Positions 6,435-6,983 of a DNA stretch of 6,983 nt are shown here, in pieces. The DNA lies in assembly GCA_937890485.1 (NCBI GenBank), contig CALBXN010000145.1, positions 1 to 6,983 of the forward strand, given 5' to 3'. The DNA is from an uncultured Treponema sp. (GTDB taxonomy: Bacteria > Spirochaetota > Spirochaetia > Treponematales > Treponemataceae). The position numbers and the translations under genes are program-made. The notes beneath the pieces are model-generated. The model saw only the letters and a list, made by a program, of their open reading frames with translations. It did not search any database and was not told the origin of the DNA. Each line of letters opens with the position of its first letter. Positions within the stretch are counted from its first letter, which is position 1.

Positions 6435-6575
6435 AAAAACTTATTTGTTTCTTTTCACTTAGTTTTATTATATTTTCTTCAGTAAATATCTTTGCAACTC
6501 AACTTCCCACAGATTTTCTTGCAACCTTAAATACACAACAACAAAATCAAGAACAAGAAGAAGAGAAAGAGAGAT
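6431..6575 (+). pseudogene. N-terminal part of an exported protein, cut off at the chimeric junction
   Basis: The gene starts by ATGA overlap with the preceding gene. Residues 1-22 form a signal peptide (MKKL, hydrophobic 5-19, NIFA cleavage), then TQLPTDFLATL and a Gln/Glu-rich stretch (residues 35-47). At about codon 46-49 the composition changes sharply. The frame stays open to 6685, but the later residues (RYDGFSEGLRTGGCHG and onward) are an out-of-frame reading of the LysE gene and should not be trusted. The real protein is probably longer. The end coordinate given is the estimated limit of genuine sequence, not a stop codon. Its partner gene suggests an envelope role; no family is recognised. 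Confidence 0.7.
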
Positions 6576-6576
6576 A
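6555..6576. other. Chimeric junction, treponeme-like to Bacteroidales-like DNA
   Basis: The purine run aagaagagaaagagag separates AT-rich sequence from visibly GC-richer sequence, and the coding frame changes from that of the exported protein to that of a LysE-family protein. Neither gene is complete at the join. The purine run reads sensibly in both frames (EEEKE or KKKRKRD), so it may be the shared sequence that misled an assembler or a polymerase. Confidence 0.85.
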
Positions 6577-6914
6577 TGACGGCTTCTCCGAAGGACTTCG
6601 GACAGGCGGTTGCCATGGCCTTCTCCAATCCGGGTGCCGTGTTCGTGATGCTCGCCCTTTTTGCGTTCTTTGGTCTTGCAAATGATGCGCCCCACACATG
6701 GAGGGGGGCCCCTATAATCCTTTCTGTGAGTGCAGGCTCCGTGACTTACTGGTTCTGCATGTCATGGCTCATAAGCCGTTTCAGCAACAAGATCAGCATG
6801 AAGACGGTCGTATGGATAAACAGGATTACAGGAGCTATCATCGTAATAGTGGGCATAGCTCTTTTCGGGCAGGGCCTCTTCAATGTGATATTTTATGGTA
6901 AACCTATAGTATAA
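6576..6914 (+). CDS. LysE-family exporter, C-terminal half
   Basis: The 112 residues from an internal ATG to TAA match the second half of LysE/RhtB-type small-metabolite exporters. A cytoplasmic linker leads to FGQAVAMAFSNPGAVFVMLALFAFFGL, the conserved second-repeat helix with its SNP motif. Two further membrane segments follow (about 46-66 and 83-104), separated by an amphipathic linker, and the second contains the WINRITGAIIVIVGIALFG ending. The N-terminal helices and their MGP motif are missing because the gene is cut by the junction. The ATG at 6576 is probably not the true start. The family exports amino acids or similar small molecules, but the substrate is not deducible. Higher G+C and sequence style suggest a Bacteroidales source. 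An 8-base gap to the next gene suggests an operon. Confidence 0.8.
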   Translation: MTASPKDFGQAVAMAFSNPGAVFVMLALFAFFGLANDAPHTWRGAPIILSVSAGSVTYWFCMSWLISRFSNKISMKTVVWINRITGAIIVIVGIALFGQGLFNVIFYGKPIV

Positions 6915-6922
6915 CTTCAGTT

Positions 6923-6983
6923 ATGGAAAAGTCAAAAGTGTTTTTTACGGATCTCAGGACAGTTCCGGGAAACAATCTCCTCG
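6923..6983 (+). CDS. Start of a DUF362-like protein, cut by the window end
   Basis: Twenty codons are visible: MEKSKVFFTDLRTVPGNNLL. The pattern KVFFTDLR...NLL resembles the N-terminus of DUF362-domain proteins, which often carry ferredoxin-type clusters and are common in Bacteroidales. The assignment rests on this short stretch only. The gene begins eight bases after the LysE stop with no clear Shine-Dalgarno, as is usual in Bacteroidetes. Confidence 0.5.
   Translation, partial: MEKSKVFFTDLRTVPGNNLL

Noticed and set aside
6468..6695. Minus-strand frame of 75 codons spanning the right junction
   Set aside because: It crosses two unrelated DNA segments and is antisense to both genes.
6698..6901. 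Plus-strand frame of 67 codons
   Set aside because: Shifted reading of the LysE gene; the LysE frame has clear membrane helices and family motifs.
6570..6983. Recent horizontal transfer or integrated element at the right end
   Set aside because: No repeat, integrase or attachment site is visible, and both genes at the boundary are cut mid-frame, which fits an assembly join better.

Overview
The window looks like one treponeme-like chromosomal segment with foreign or displaced sequence joined at both ends. The core, about 650 to 6570, is AT-rich. It carries a CHASE2-adenylate cyclase with a long periplasmic domain, an exported protein with a glycogen-binding-type E-set domain, a very acidic protein that I recall as treponemal, and two small exported proteins. 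This mix points to a host-associated Treponema or a close relative. That assignment comes from remembered family resemblance, not from a search.

Left end (1-517, minus strand): one uninterrupted reading frame starts as a cysteine-rich radical-SAM protein with a CxxxCxxC motif. It turns in frame into the ATPase motif I of the mismatch-repair protein MutL at about 83-100, then runs off the window. MutL's own N-terminus is missing, so this is most simply an artificial or rearranged join at a short shared sequence. The radical-SAM start overlaps the stop of the acidic protein (TAATG). The last 35-40 residues of that acidic protein are unlike the rest of it, so a further join near 628-657 is possible.

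Core: the acidic protein gene (517-2097, minus) and the E-set protein gene (2259-3032, plus) diverge from a 161-bp spacer with a perfect 10-bp inverted repeat. The E-set gene converges on the cyclase gene (3081-5921, minus) across a strong hairpin terminator. The cyclase diverges from a two-gene operon of small exported proteins (5967-6434 and 6431 onward, ATGA overlap). The 45-bp divergent spacer holds two overlapping promoters whose -10 boxes are symmetric halves of a 26-bp near-palindrome. Several core genes have a -10-like box only 6-7 bases before the start codon, so leaderless transcription is possible.

Right end (about 6560-6983): base composition rises abruptly and the second small exported protein is cut off. 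The C-terminal half of a LysE-family exporter and the start of a probable DUF362-type protein follow, with Bacteroidales-like features. I read this as a second chimeric join.

I do not see a convincing new defence, mobile or biosynthetic system. The most useful points are the evidence of chimerism, the symmetric divergent promoter, the leaderless pattern, and the unusual domain order in the radical-SAM fragment.
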